From: Aphelocoma coerulescens
Lineage: Eukaryota; Chordata; Aves; Passeriformes; Corvidae
Length of the DNA stretch: 64,000 nucleotides
Direction: 5' to 3'
NCBI RefSeq assembly: GCF_041296385.1
Contig: NC_091022.1
Coordinates: 19,549,967 to 19,613,966 of the forward strand
Numbering within the stretch: the first letter of the stretch is position 1; every line of letters starts with the position of its first letter. The translations under genes were made by a program, and so were the position numbers. This document shows positions 13,666-24,500 of this stretch, piece after piece. A model generated the notes under the pieces. The model saw only the letters and a list, made by a program, of their open reading frames with translations, searched no databases and was not told where the DNA came from.

Positions 13666-16600
13666 TTATTTGTTTTAGATAATGAAATAATGAAAAACGC
13701 TTGCTTTTCAGGATACCCATTCTTAATTTGCTGTAAACTTCTTGATGATTCAAAGAGGAAATAGGCTGTCCTGTCACAGGGTATTGTTCTCTTTTTTAAT
13801 AAATTCCATGTTTCAGGCGATGGAGGAAACATTTTAGGAAGTTTCACAAATACATAATTTTACTCCTTGACAACGGGGAAGGAAAAGGAATTTGACTGTC
13901 AGGAATGTTATCTGCTCTAAAGAAAATAGCCAACTGATAACTGCCTAAAAATTGGTCAATTAAAGTTGAATGGCCAATAAACAGTTATGGAGGAATATGT
14001 TTCATTTTAGAACAATATGGAAGCACACAGGAACACTGTCAGTTGAGAGATTTATTTACTATTGTAGCAGAGATAACTGGAAATTAAATCTGTCACTGAA
14101 GTTGCTAAGCTATACTATACAAAAGCTGTTCTCACCTAATGAATTGTACAAAATAGAGCTAGAATGAAGTTTGAATCTCAAAAGGGTCATTTCCTCTAGC
14201 AAAATGGTATGATACTTGTTTGATAGCTAGTTGGCCCATATTCACTCAAAGTGTGAAGTCCAAGAGCTACCAGTACGTATTAAAAGCCGTCATTACTTCC
14301 CATGTGGACTATTCAAGTCCCTACTCCCAGCAATGAAGCAAAGAATACAATTTAAGATGGGCACACTGAGCTCTCACCCATTCAAGTGAGATGAAAAACA
14401 CCAGAGATGTGAATTTCTTTTTTTGCTAAAATCTGGGACATTGCAAATTAAGACACAACAGTAATATGATTTATTTTAACAAAATTTTTATAGTTACTTT
14501 TGTAAAATTGCAGATTTTCAATTGCTTTATGAAATTAGTGTTAATGACAATAGAGAATTGCTTTCCTGTGTTAGAAACTGTGAAAGGCTGTTCATCTCAG
14601 AGCTTTTCTAGTTTCTTCTGAAAGTTTTGTCAGGTCAATTCTATTCCTGCAAAGTGTTTCAGCTGTAATAAAAAACATTTTCTGAGGGAGATATATTTAT
14701 TTATATATAACCTTTCCAGGTTCACATTTTACTTCATGCACAATGATTGATTCAGCAGCAGGGGACAGAAGAAACACATTAAATTTTCAAACTTTTTTCT
14801 TTTCCTTACTTTGTTCAAAGGTCTCTTGAAGTCAGTTGGGAAACACTTTCAATTTAATTTTGGATCACGTTCGTCATGTTTCCTCATCACCTTTAAGAAA
14901 GGTGTTTGAAGCTGATGAAAATGTACCAGAAAATTCATGAGACAATTCTTTGCCTTATAATTTCTAGATTCTTTTTTAAAAAATAACACTTAGTATTTAG
15001 ACATTTGTGTGAGTTGCCAGATTGGGTTACTGGATACCACTTTGGATATAACTGTATGTCTGGGGTGTTTGAAGTCTGTAGGGAAGAAAATGGAGATTGT
15101 GTTACTTAAGGTGTGTGAAATAAGTGATACTTCAAAATTTTGCATGAGCTTGAAGTACTAAAACAATAGCTTGAATCTGAGTTTCCCTTCCTCATATGCT
15201 TCCTGGAGAGGTTTGCATATTGTAGGCCTAAACATTTGAAGTGGAGGGGGTTCAGTGGAAGCAAACTACATGAGAAAGCCCCTTGCTTCTAAATTCTGTC
15301 TTAAAAATTTAATACAGAGAACTGTGGCTCCTTAGACCTGTCATTTTAAAAGGGCCCTTATTTCTGCACTACTTCTAGGTGGCTCTGGAAAGGGAGCTTC
15401 TTCAAGAACCTTCAAAGAGGAAGCAGCCAAGCAAAAAAATTTTGAAGTGACAGGTCTGTCCAAAATGTTTGTGGTCTAATGAAATCTGTAGATTGAGATA
15501 CTTTGCTTCATACAGTCTCCTCCAATAATATCAGCTTTCAGTTAATGTATGTGCCTCTCAGGGGAGATCATAATGGGAATACCAGCTGGATTTGGCAGTA
15601 GAGTAGAAATAAGCATTTCCAAAGTGTAGTATTAAATAGTACCTTTACATTACTTTCTTATAGATGGAAATTTTCAGGGTTTAAAAAAAAAAATGAAGAA
15701 GACAGTAATAGAGTTGGCTTGTCAATTTGGATTTTACTGACTTCCACAGCTCTAAGCATTTCTATACCACAAATAATATTTAACATGCTGAAAGTACATC
15801 ACTGTGCTCAGTGGATATTTATTCACATCACAAAGTTTGGCTCAGTTCACTTCACTTGGCAGTCTTTAGTCAAAAAAGGCCAAGAACTGGAATAGCAGAA
15901 GGGTTGCAGGTCAAGACTTGTTCACTGGCCAAGTTTAGTGGGGAAGCCTGTGCAGTTCCTGTCTATAATATCCTATGCTCTCCTGTTGTCAGTCCTTTAT
16001 TTTCATGAATACAAAAATCATCCCAAATGTAAAATATATATTATGCGTGAATATCTGTATTTTATTGGATGGATGTTTTCTTGTAGAATGCCAGATACTG
16101 AAATTCTTATATGGTCCCAGTGAGGGGATCATTTACAAAGCAAGGTGCCAGTTATTACAGCTGTTTTTCATGCCATTTCATGGGGGTTTCCTTAGTTGAT
16201 GTAGCTCAAATAGCACATGTAGTCTTTTACATGTCTAGCTGGAGCTATGGAAATTTATATCAGAATTAGATACAATTCAATACATAAGCAGAATGTAGAT
16301 TTCTACTTTAGAGGTATGTGATGTACCTGAAAGAAATTGTTTTCTCTTACTGCTTAAAAAAGAATGTTTTAAGAAGAGGTTCACTAAAAGGATAGGCCTC
16401 ATTTGTGAAGGCTGGGGGAGATTTTGTATGAAATGAAACATTTTCCAAGGCAATACTAGACTCTTAAGGTGAATGACCAGATACATGTTCTATCAGCTTT
16501 AGTGATATCTACAGCTTGATGCTATAATTACTCTAGCTTGAAGAAATAACTCTTTTTACCAAATCTACAAAAGTTAGTAGGTAATGCAACACAAGAAACT

Positions 16601-17326
16601 GATTGGTCCTTGCTGTCATTATTGAAATGATCCTATGCCTTGCTGAAGAGAGGATTGGAGAGGTTGTGTTTATCAGTAAGGGACATTTACATTGACACTG
16701 ACTGACGATGTCCTATTGAGCTCCCCTGAAAAGTTCATTGTGACATTTATTCACACTTAATTAGCACCTCGTGGGATTAATATATTATTTTATCAAACTA
16801 ATGCAACCGTAGTATAAAAAGATGTAAATTCAATAGGATAACTACACGTACCTGGATATTTTAATTAATCTGCCTAAACTGAACATGCCATTCCAAATTT
16901 ATAACTATCAGGCTTAAACTCCCTCTGGAATTCTCAGTATGTTAGTTGGCTATTTTACAAGTGAATGCTCTCCTTGTTGTTCTAGTTGTGGCTAGAAGCC
17001 CTGTTGATCCTGATGGCATGTATTGTAAGAGGAAAATCTGTATTTTAATATACTTATGGAGTAAATAATACACCAGATTTAAGTATAAATAATATACTAA
17101 TATTTAAAATAGCTTGAGTAAATTGCAGCAAGAGCTTGTGATATATTTCATTAATTGCTTCTTTATTTAAGTTTCTTTTCTTTACACTGGAACTTTTTAC
17201 ATAGGTGAGAAAGCTACAAAGATTGCTAACAGTTGTACTACAGAAATACAGCATTATCAAAACTATTGAAAGCATACTGCAAGTACAGATCCAGAGATTT
17301 TTGGACTCAGCCTATTGTACCTTTAC

Positions 17327-17360
17327 ATCTCTTATACAAAGTACTCTTTGTATAAGAGAT
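17327..17360. repeat. 15-bp perfect inverted repeat with 4-base loop
   Basis: The arms at 17327-17341 and 17346-17360 (ATCTCTTATACAAAG and its complement) pair without mismatch around the spacer TACT. It is the longest perfect short-spacer palindrome that I found in the window. Nothing else in the region suggests an RNA gene. Confidence 0.9.
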
Positions 17361-19818
17361 TCTTCTCACTATCCAGTCCATTATTACCCAGTTTTTTTTC
17401 ACTTGTGTCCCTTGCTTTTTATCCAGATTATATCAATAGATTAAAGAACTATGTAGATACTACTCTTTCTTCTTCACAAATATGTTATTTTTATGCAAGT
17501 TTTCTCTATTTCTTATCTGTTTTCAAATAACTAAAATCCTTGAGTGCCACAAGTAAGCGTAAATGTTCCTCTTGAAAATCTTGTCTAGTTTTATAAGATT
17601 TTTGTGAATAATATGATTTGCATAGGGCATAATTCACAGCCTGTTCATATTCCATGAGCTTTATAAAACATAGGTTTTTCAGGTAAAATAAAGTTTATAG
17701 GCAAAATGATGTCTGAGTTTCACTATGGGTAACAGTTCTCAGGTCAACTGGTGCTATGTTCCCTTTCATCACAGTCTATGTCTTCACTGAGAATTAATCC
17801 AACACAATAGCTGCAGATCCTGCAGCTTTAGAAGGTTAGATGATTCTTTTACTTCACTCTTGCTTTGCTGAATGTCCATTGTCTATGAACTTGTGATTCA
17901 ACAAACTGTCAGGATTATATTGGTTTCCTTCAGTTTTGTGATTAGCAAAATAAAAATTGAATTTTCAGTATTTGAAGCAAGTATCTCAAAAATGTGATTA
18001 AAAATGCCTGAAATGGAAAAGATGCCTATTTCGAAGGTACTTCTTCAGTACAGTGGAGCAAGGAGAAGACATATTTAAGGAAAGCAGGGTTTTTCATATA
18101 AAACAATGAAATGTGTTTTGGGTTTTTTTGGTATGTTTAGTTTCTGTGAGAAAAGGCATTATCACTTATAAGACATGGTTTCTTGGGGGATGAGACATCC
18201 AGAGTTCAGCCATTTTAGGAGGACAGTGACATGTCACATGAGATATTTTGTGGGCAACATTACTTTGAGCTCCTGTTGTTGATAAGATAGAGCTGAAAAT
18301 AATATGGCATTGGAGAGGTATCAGGCTGCCCAAGGGATATATGACAATGTACAGTGAAAAGCAAATGTGTCCCTTCAGTGGTATTTCAGTGCATAACCAC
18401 TACTATAACTTTTAATTTTCCTACAAAGTGTTTCAGATGAGAGCAACTGCTTTGTTAGTATATTTTGGGTCCTGATTATAATATCTTACCAATGTGTCCG
18501 GAATGCCACCTCCAATATACTTGCATTTTCAACATAGAAGAGCAACAAAAATACACACATTTTACCTTGTTTTCTAAACAGCTATTTGTTGGTGGTGTAT
18601 CATCTTCCATTAAGAGAGGATGTCTCTTTTATTCCAGTGTGAAAGTTTGACTCCTAATCTTTCTTCAATCGTAATAAGAACACCTTGTTCTTTACTCATA
18701 CTCCGTCATTTGGTGTTAATGTATGAGGCTTGAGTGTTATGAAGTGTAATTTTTCTAATTGCTCATGCTGTGAAAAAACATCTTTAACACTCTTCAGCTA
18801 TACATTTAGGCATCTTTGCTATAATTTAAACAGATTTGTCTTTCCTGAAGTACATATAAAACAGATAAGAGCAGTCAGGAAAAGTATGGCATGAAGCCCA
18901 ATTTCAGAGCCTATTCTTTTTTGAATATCTTTTTTGAATTTTGATAGTGAAAGAGCTATGGCAAAGAACCCCCACATTACTTCTGGACACAGTTTTAATT
19001 TTATTTCATGGAAAGCAGTAAGCAGTTTTTAATATGGAACAAAGGCTGATAGAAATGAGCAGGAAGAGGCCAAATTTTGGGTTTGTTGTTCTTGTAAGTT
19101 CATTGGAAAGTTTTTCAGTTCAAAAGAATTTAAATTTGCGATGATGTACCTGAAAACCGAATTAATCTCTGGAAATCTGTCTACTCTCTGATGCTTTAAG
19201 TTGTGGTCTTAAGATGCTTTTTTTTTTTAACTGAAACACAAGAAGCATAATTTAATTGCAATTTTATGCACAAAGAGCAATAATTTTCTTCCCGACTGTC
19301 AGGTTCTAAATGGTTATCACTTGTAAAGTACATAACTATCACTTTCAGGTAGTTTTGTTTGAGTTATGCGAGCATTGCATTTTCATGTGAAAGTTGCATA
19401 AAAAATTATATTTGCCTTAGAAAAGAAACAACGTGTACTTCTATCACAGTGAGGGGAGGGACATAAAACAATGTCACACTGCTAAGTTCATTTTATTGAG
19501 TGAACCAAGCAAGTAACAGGTGATACTAAAAAAAGCTTTTTAGATCACAGACATACATGAAAAAGTTTCAAATTAATTATTTTTGGTGCCTTCAAATGGG
19601 AAACAAAAAAATAAATTTTACAAGCACATTTTGTTGAAGCCCATATTCCCCAACACCAATACCGTGGTTAATAAACTTGTGAATATGCTGTACTTCTGCA
19701 AAACTGAAGTATAGCAAAACTTTATTTTGAACTGGCTATTTTTAATAAAGAAAAATCTCTTTTCAGCTAGAAAGCCTCTAGCTGAAAAATAAAAAGGAAT
19801 GCTGGAAATTTCTTGATG
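17361..19818. other. Non-coding flank of the endogenous retrovirus
   Basis: AT-rich DNA with no recognisable gene. A 12-bp inverted repeat lies at 19760-19788, just outside the retroviral insertion. Confidence 0.55.
19760..19788. repeat. 12-bp perfect inverted repeat
   Basis: The arms TTTTCAGCTAGA and TCTAGCTGAAAA are separated by 5 bases. It lies about 30 bp outside the retroviral target duplication, so it belongs to host DNA. Confidence 0.85.
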
Positions 19819-19824
19819 CTTTCC
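19819..19824. repeat. Left target-site duplication of the provirus
   Basis: CTTTCC here is repeated exactly at 21585-21590. The two copies directly bracket the retroviral element. A 6-bp duplication is typical of alpha- and beta-type retroviral integrases. Confidence 0.8.
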
Positions 19825-20349
19825 TATGACAGCTGGTTAGGGGTCAGTAGCTCTGACCCAGGAAGCTGTGACAGGTCCGGAGAGATGGTCCCGAAAGGAA
19901 TCGCCTTCCCAAGGCCCGGTGTCTTCCCTCAGCTGCTGGCCAGGAGGGCCCGTGCAGAAGCTGTCAGCTCTTTAGTGATTATCAGCTCATGATTTCAGCC
20001 CAGCTCTGCAGGGCAGCCTCCAGGCCAAGCCAGACCAGAGAGAGGTTCCGCATGAAGTCGCTTTATCGTTGGTCCATACTCCAGCGAAGGGGAGGCCAGG
20101 GATGAGCTCTCTCTCCCTCGCAGGGGCAGAGGGCTAGCTTTTATAGGGATACAGGGGATGGGTGTCAGAGGGTAAAGGCTAATGGGTTACAAAGGATTTG
20201 CATAGGGTCTCCCAGAGGATTCTGGGTTTGTCATCTTCTCGTCATAACTGAAGAGTAGCTGCCTTTCCAGGGGAGTCCTGCTGGGAGATTGCTCAGTCTC
20301 CTTATCTCAGCAGATGTCCCTCCAGGGCAGTGGCTGGGCATACCCTACA
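19825..20349 (-). repeat. 3' LTR of the deleted provirus
   Basis: The LTR is 525 bp. On the minus strand it starts TGTAGGGTATGCC immediately after a purine tract and ends CTGTCATA. U3 has an octamer ATGCAAAT (20196-20203) and a TATAAAA box (20139-20145) about 50 bases downstream. A GATAAA sequence near 20060-20066 may serve as the polyadenylation signal. The envelope frame runs about 40 bases into U3. The body is GC-rich and intact in layout, which suggests a moderately young insertion. Confidence 0.88.
20139..20203 (-). promoter_or_regulatory. LTR U3 promoter: octamer and TATA box
   Basis: On the minus strand, ATGCAAAT is followed about 50 bases later by CTATAAAAGC, roughly 205 bases into the LTR. 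This is where a retroviral core promoter is expected. It would drive transcription leftwards, out of the LTR into host DNA. Activity cannot be judged from sequence. Confidence 0.6.
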
Positions 20350-21576
20350 ACTCCTCCTTCTGTATTTATTAAAAAGGCATTCCCGGCAGCCTTTCTGCAG
20401 CAATGTAGGAGGCACGAGAACATAAGTAACACAATAATAATGACAATGAATACCCACAAAGCTCCCTTAATCAAAGCTGCAATCCATCCCGTTATTCCCC
20501 ATCGTCTGAAAAGGTCATTGACCCAGTCTAGGCTCTTATCTACTTTTAGGTCTTTTACTAGTTCTTGTAGTTTCTGGATGTTTGCCTGGATGGATGTTGA
20601 GTGTGAAGAAAGATTGAAGCAGTACATCCCTTCAAAGTCTTGGCAGCCATGTCCCTGGGCAAGCAGTAGGTAGTCTATTGCTGCTTAATTTTGTAGGGTT
20701 GCGTGTCTGGTAGCCTCCTCATCTTTTAAAAGATCGCTCAAGGCGGCAGATGTCGCATTGGCCTGTTTGCTTAGCCAACACCCTGGGTGATTGATATCCC
20801 CAAGGGCCTTGAGTGCAGCTAACCAAGGGGTGAACACGGAAGCTGCAACTTGTCCTCCCTTATTCCAGTTGTAAATGCGACTGTCACAACTTTCATCAAA
20901 CTCAGCAAAGGATCTCTTTTGACGTGTTGAGGTGTTTGTTTGTCTCCAATTATGTAATATTGTGATATTTGAAGTGAGGGTAGAAAGCTTGCCAAGGCTA
21001 CAGGGGCCTCCTTGGAGGTATGAGGGGATCCCGGCCCATACTCTGTCACCACAGATAAGAAAGACTCCCCGGGGTAACACTTTTGGGTGGAGAGTGGACA
21101 CAGAGAGTACATGACTGGTGTAATTGCACCAATCCTGACTATTATAGGCTTTGTTAAATGGTGATATGTCTTTTCTGTATGTATTTTTTGCTTGGTCAAT
21201 CCCTGGCCACCGTTGGCTTTGCAGTCCAAAATAAAATTTGACACAATATGTTGCTTTGGAAGTTCAGTTCTTGGGGTTCATGTTGAGCATTTGGCAGAAT
21301 CTTTGTCCACTCATCCCAAGTGTCTACCGGGTTGGGCCTCTTACCTGTGGTGCAGAGGAGCTCTGAGTTAGTGGTGGACCAATCATCTGCAACTAGAGGA
21401 ATTCCTATCAGGCACGTAGAGAGAGGGTTTTCTACGCTGCCCATGGACAGGCACAGATTGTCTTGATTGAGTGTCTTTGCTAGGGTCACCCAACTATTAT
21501 GTCTAGGCTGTGGGACATGCAGCTGAAGGCATGTGGTATGGCAGAGAGCATCGAGGCAGCGGTGAGGACAGCATCA
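20307..21576 (-). pseudogene. env: Broken retroviral envelope gene (env)
   Basis: The frame is open from a TGA at 21574-21576 to about 21240, then shifts once between about 21240 and 21265. It continues to a TAA at 20685-20687 and finishes at 20307. The surface part has the LCLS...TCLIGIP block, a GGPCSLGKL motif and a furin-type site RQKR at 20913-20924. It is only about 220 residues, shorter than usual, so its front end is missing or replaced. The transmembrane part has a fusion-peptide side, a heptad region, the CX6CC loop region and a hydrophobic anchor near 20440-20500, followed by a Cys-rich tail of about 35 residues. The in-frame stop lies in the immunosuppressive-type segment, and the first Cys of the CC pair reads Tyr (codon 20622-20624). 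There is no pol upstream. The gene is non-functional as it stands. Confidence 0.92.
20350..20362 (-). other. Polypurine tract of the provirus
   Basis: On the minus strand AGAAGGAGGAGT ends directly at the TGTAGGG that opens the LTR. It lies inside the 3' end of the env frame, as in many simple retroviruses. Confidence 0.75.
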
Positions 21577-21584
21577 ACCCTACA
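21577..21584 (-). other. Remnant of 5' LTR tip joined to env
   Basis: TGTAGGGT next to the target duplication repeats the first eight bases of the 3' LTR at 20349-20342. After that the two diverge. This is read as the outer tip of a lost 5' LTR, joined to envelope-proximal sequence by deletion. The match is only eight bases, and the argument depends on its position beside the CTTTCC duplication. Confidence 0.55.
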
Positions 21585-21590
21585 CTTTCC
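21585..21590. repeat. Right target-site duplication of the provirus
   Basis: CTTTCC is identical to 19819-19824. The following bases CCCTTCT make a pyrimidine tract that could be mistaken for a second polypurine tract on the minus strand. Confidence 0.8.
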
Positions 21591-24500
21591 CCCTTCTAAT
21601 TTTAACATGAACAATATTTTTTTCTTCTTTGAGGACTCTAAAAGAAATGTAGAGAGACTAAGTAATTATTGGGAAGTAATAGAAGATGACTTGTAAGATT
21701 TTTGTCCTATTCTGTGGTTCTTTGCTCAGGTTGATATGAAAATAGTTGGGAAATGGCATGGTAAATTAAGGTCCTGGCACAGTGGATTAAAACCTGTGCA
21801 AGTAATTCTCCTTATGTGAACAATCACTTTGGTTTCTTCAGTCAAATAACGAGCCTATTTTAAAATTCACAGAAGGAAATCAGGGCTTCCAGCATTAGCC
21901 TAAAAATAATTGTCAGTATGCAAAGAAAAGTTGAGAAAAATTGGTTTTCTGTATTGCAAACACATGGAAGTTAAATTAAATTTAACTTTTTGGAAGTTAA
22001 ATTTCGTAGCACATCTCTCATACTTCATAGTGTGCATTGTTGTGAAAGTTTAAGTTTTCTGAGATGAAGTGTCAGCCAGCATGGGGTTTTATGTTTATTA
22101 CTCATTTTATCATGTAGGTAATCTGGAGATAATCCAGAGCAGAAGATCACTTGTAGGTGTTGTAGATGTATTGACACAGCCACAGTTTTGAAAAGGTCAG
22201 AGGATAAAATAGACAAAAGGTGTTATCTTCATTTGATGTATGGAGTACAGGGGCACAGAAAAGGCAAGTTGAAGCCAAAACTTCAGTCATTATGCCAAAG
22301 TGATATATTTTCTAGTTTTCCAGTATCAAGTGCTGTGGGTAAAAATATTTATAATATTGTGAGTGACTCTCTTAAACCTGTTTTTCATTTGAAATTATAT
22401 TTTCTCTCCTGGAACATACTATTTTCCACAGATAACTTTATAATGTGAGTTCAGGAAAATCTCTTCGAATTTTTCTAAAGCAGAGGTCAGATTCAGCAGT
22501 TAGATGTACCATCAATATTCAGGTTGTTTTGCATATAGATGTAACACTAATTTTTTAATTGTTATCTGGATCTATCTTAAATGACAAAAAATTACAGCTT
22601 TATTGTATTCTGTATTTCCAGGGATTAAAATCTTTTCCTGTATGCTTAAATTTTCAAATTTGCTAATTTGAATGGATCTGTCATTCCCAAATCCAAAGAG
22701 CTGGGGGGTGTTGAATTTATGTTAAATTTTTAACAGACATTAATATTATTTCATGTCCTGTGAGATGGATATCTGCAGACCTGGCCTCCGTGTTACTTCT
22801 AGCATTGCTTGTCTCAGTCTCAGAGTTCAAATTTATCAGAATTTCTGAATCTGTAAGGAAAGAGACTTCATGTGTCTACAAAACAGTAGTTTTTTAGGGA
22901 TGAAGCTCTCTAACTAGTCTATTTTATTTAAAATAATTGGAATAAAAACCTGCCTTTCTTTATGTTAAGAAAATTGGAATGAATTTCCCTGAATTATCTA
23001 AGTTTTTATAAGTCTAAGAAAAGAAATTGTTTATGCAACTGAGCTTAAAATCACTATTTTCATCCCAAATTTAGAAGAAAGATAAGATAAACATGATGGG
23101 GACAAGAAGTTTTTATCTTTAGCTACACCTGATTGCTTTCAGAGGCTGCTTGATTATTTTTGGCCTTGTGTCTTTTTAGTAAGTAGATAATAAAACATAT
23201 ATGTCCATTTGTCTTGCAGACCGTGAGTTGGCATTTTGGATGTAGTGTGTATGTTAACACATAATCTGTGTTTGCTTGAAAAGATGAATGGCCTTGAAGC
23301 TGTTCACCATCTTGAATTAAAATCCTGGAGAATATTTGCTGTGTAATTTTAAGTGTTAAACTTTAAAATGGTTCATTTGAGCAGTCACTGAAAGAATTCA
23401 AAGATCCTAAGACAGTCCTTGACAACACCCTTGGGACTCTTTATCAGTAGAAGTGCCTGCTGTAGAACCCACTGGCTGTGGATTTGCTCCTGCCTTCTGG
23501 TGGTCCAGTGAGAGTTTTAATGACATGAGATTTATAATCCCATGGCAAAATACTGGATAAAAGTATCCCAAAGGGTTGTTCATCTTTTCCTCCTCGAATA
23601 CAAATCATTCAAAATTCACTCCACCTCTGTAAGGAAAATGTATTCCTCTTGCTGTTATGATTCTTGCAAACCTCTTGGCTTTGTGGCATCCTCTTTGAGA
23701 AGACATCAAAAGAAAAGGAAGCAATTATTATAATACACAACACAATCTGGCATCCAAATCTGTAGACATTCGGTACGTCAGTTGTCTTCTTATAAGCATA
23801 TAGTGATGCCACTGACATTACAGCTAAGTATAAAAAAGAATATAAAGAAATTTGAATGTTTTCCTTTAAAAAATGAATCTGGAACTGTTTCTTCTTTGAA
23901 ACTGTATTTCCTGCTGAGAAAAAACAAGTTTCTTAAAATGTCAGGCCAGTGGACAATATTTTTTCTATTCACAGGATGTTTAAAAGCCCTGTTTTTTCCT
24001 TGCTTGTAAGAAAACTTCTTGTGAGTTGACATGCTATATTTTGGTTTTGCATCAAGTATATAACATATCCTAACTTAAGTAAGTAAAGTAAATTTGAGTT
24101 ATTCCTCAGCTTTGAATGCTTTTTATTAACTGGCCAACTTAGATTAGAGAAATTTCATCCTCATGTTTTTCCCATTCTCAATGGTCTTCTGATAAAAGGA
24201 AAATAAATAAGTCTTGCAATGCCACATAGACTGGAGCAGTACTTTCTCAAAATAAATTTAAATATTGCTGTTGTAACTGTAATTTTCTGGCTTTATAGTC
24301 ATCAGAATGGCAGCATGATATTTACCTAACAGACACATAAGTCACTATTCAGCAACAGTGTATTACAGAAAACTTGCAGATGCCAAAGCTGTTTTGTTTG
24401 TAAAGTTCTTGCCATTTTTCAGGAGTGAGCACTTTGCTTTTACCCAAGGTTAAGATAAATCTTCTTTTGTTCATTGTGAAAAAGAGATGCTCATGTTCAT

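Larger units (their letters stand above)
10261..17326. other. Non-coding, no gene seen
   Basis: About 7 kb of AT-rich DNA. It holds an A-rich stretch at 11390-11460, a small hairpin at 10891-10912 and a T-rich low-complexity stretch at 13612-13665. Open frames are short and have no recognisable domains. Confidence 0.55.
19825..21584 (-). mobile_element. Internally deleted endogenous retrovirus: env plus one LTR
   Basis: The insertion is 1,760 bp on the minus strand, between perfect 6-bp copies of CTTTCC. Read 5' to 3' it starts TGTAGGGT (21584-21577), continues into env, passes the polypurine tract and ends with a full LTR. The outer ends read TGT...ATA, close to the retroviral consensus TGT...ACA with one transition. 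There is no primer-binding site, gag, protease or pol, and no 5' LTR beyond its first eight or so bases. The element is markedly more GC-rich than its flanks. The 6-bp target duplication and the CX6CC-like transmembrane protein together suggest an avian alpharetrovirus-like lineage, which is an inference. It cannot encode a virus. Confidence 0.88.

Noticed and set aside
20314..20673. Plus-strand frame of 119 codons
   Set aside because: It is the antisense shadow of the retroviral env transmembrane region.
21585..21598. A second polypurine tract on the minus strand before TGTAGGG
   Set aside because: Half of it is the CTTTCC target duplication, so the purine run is host sequence next to the insertion.
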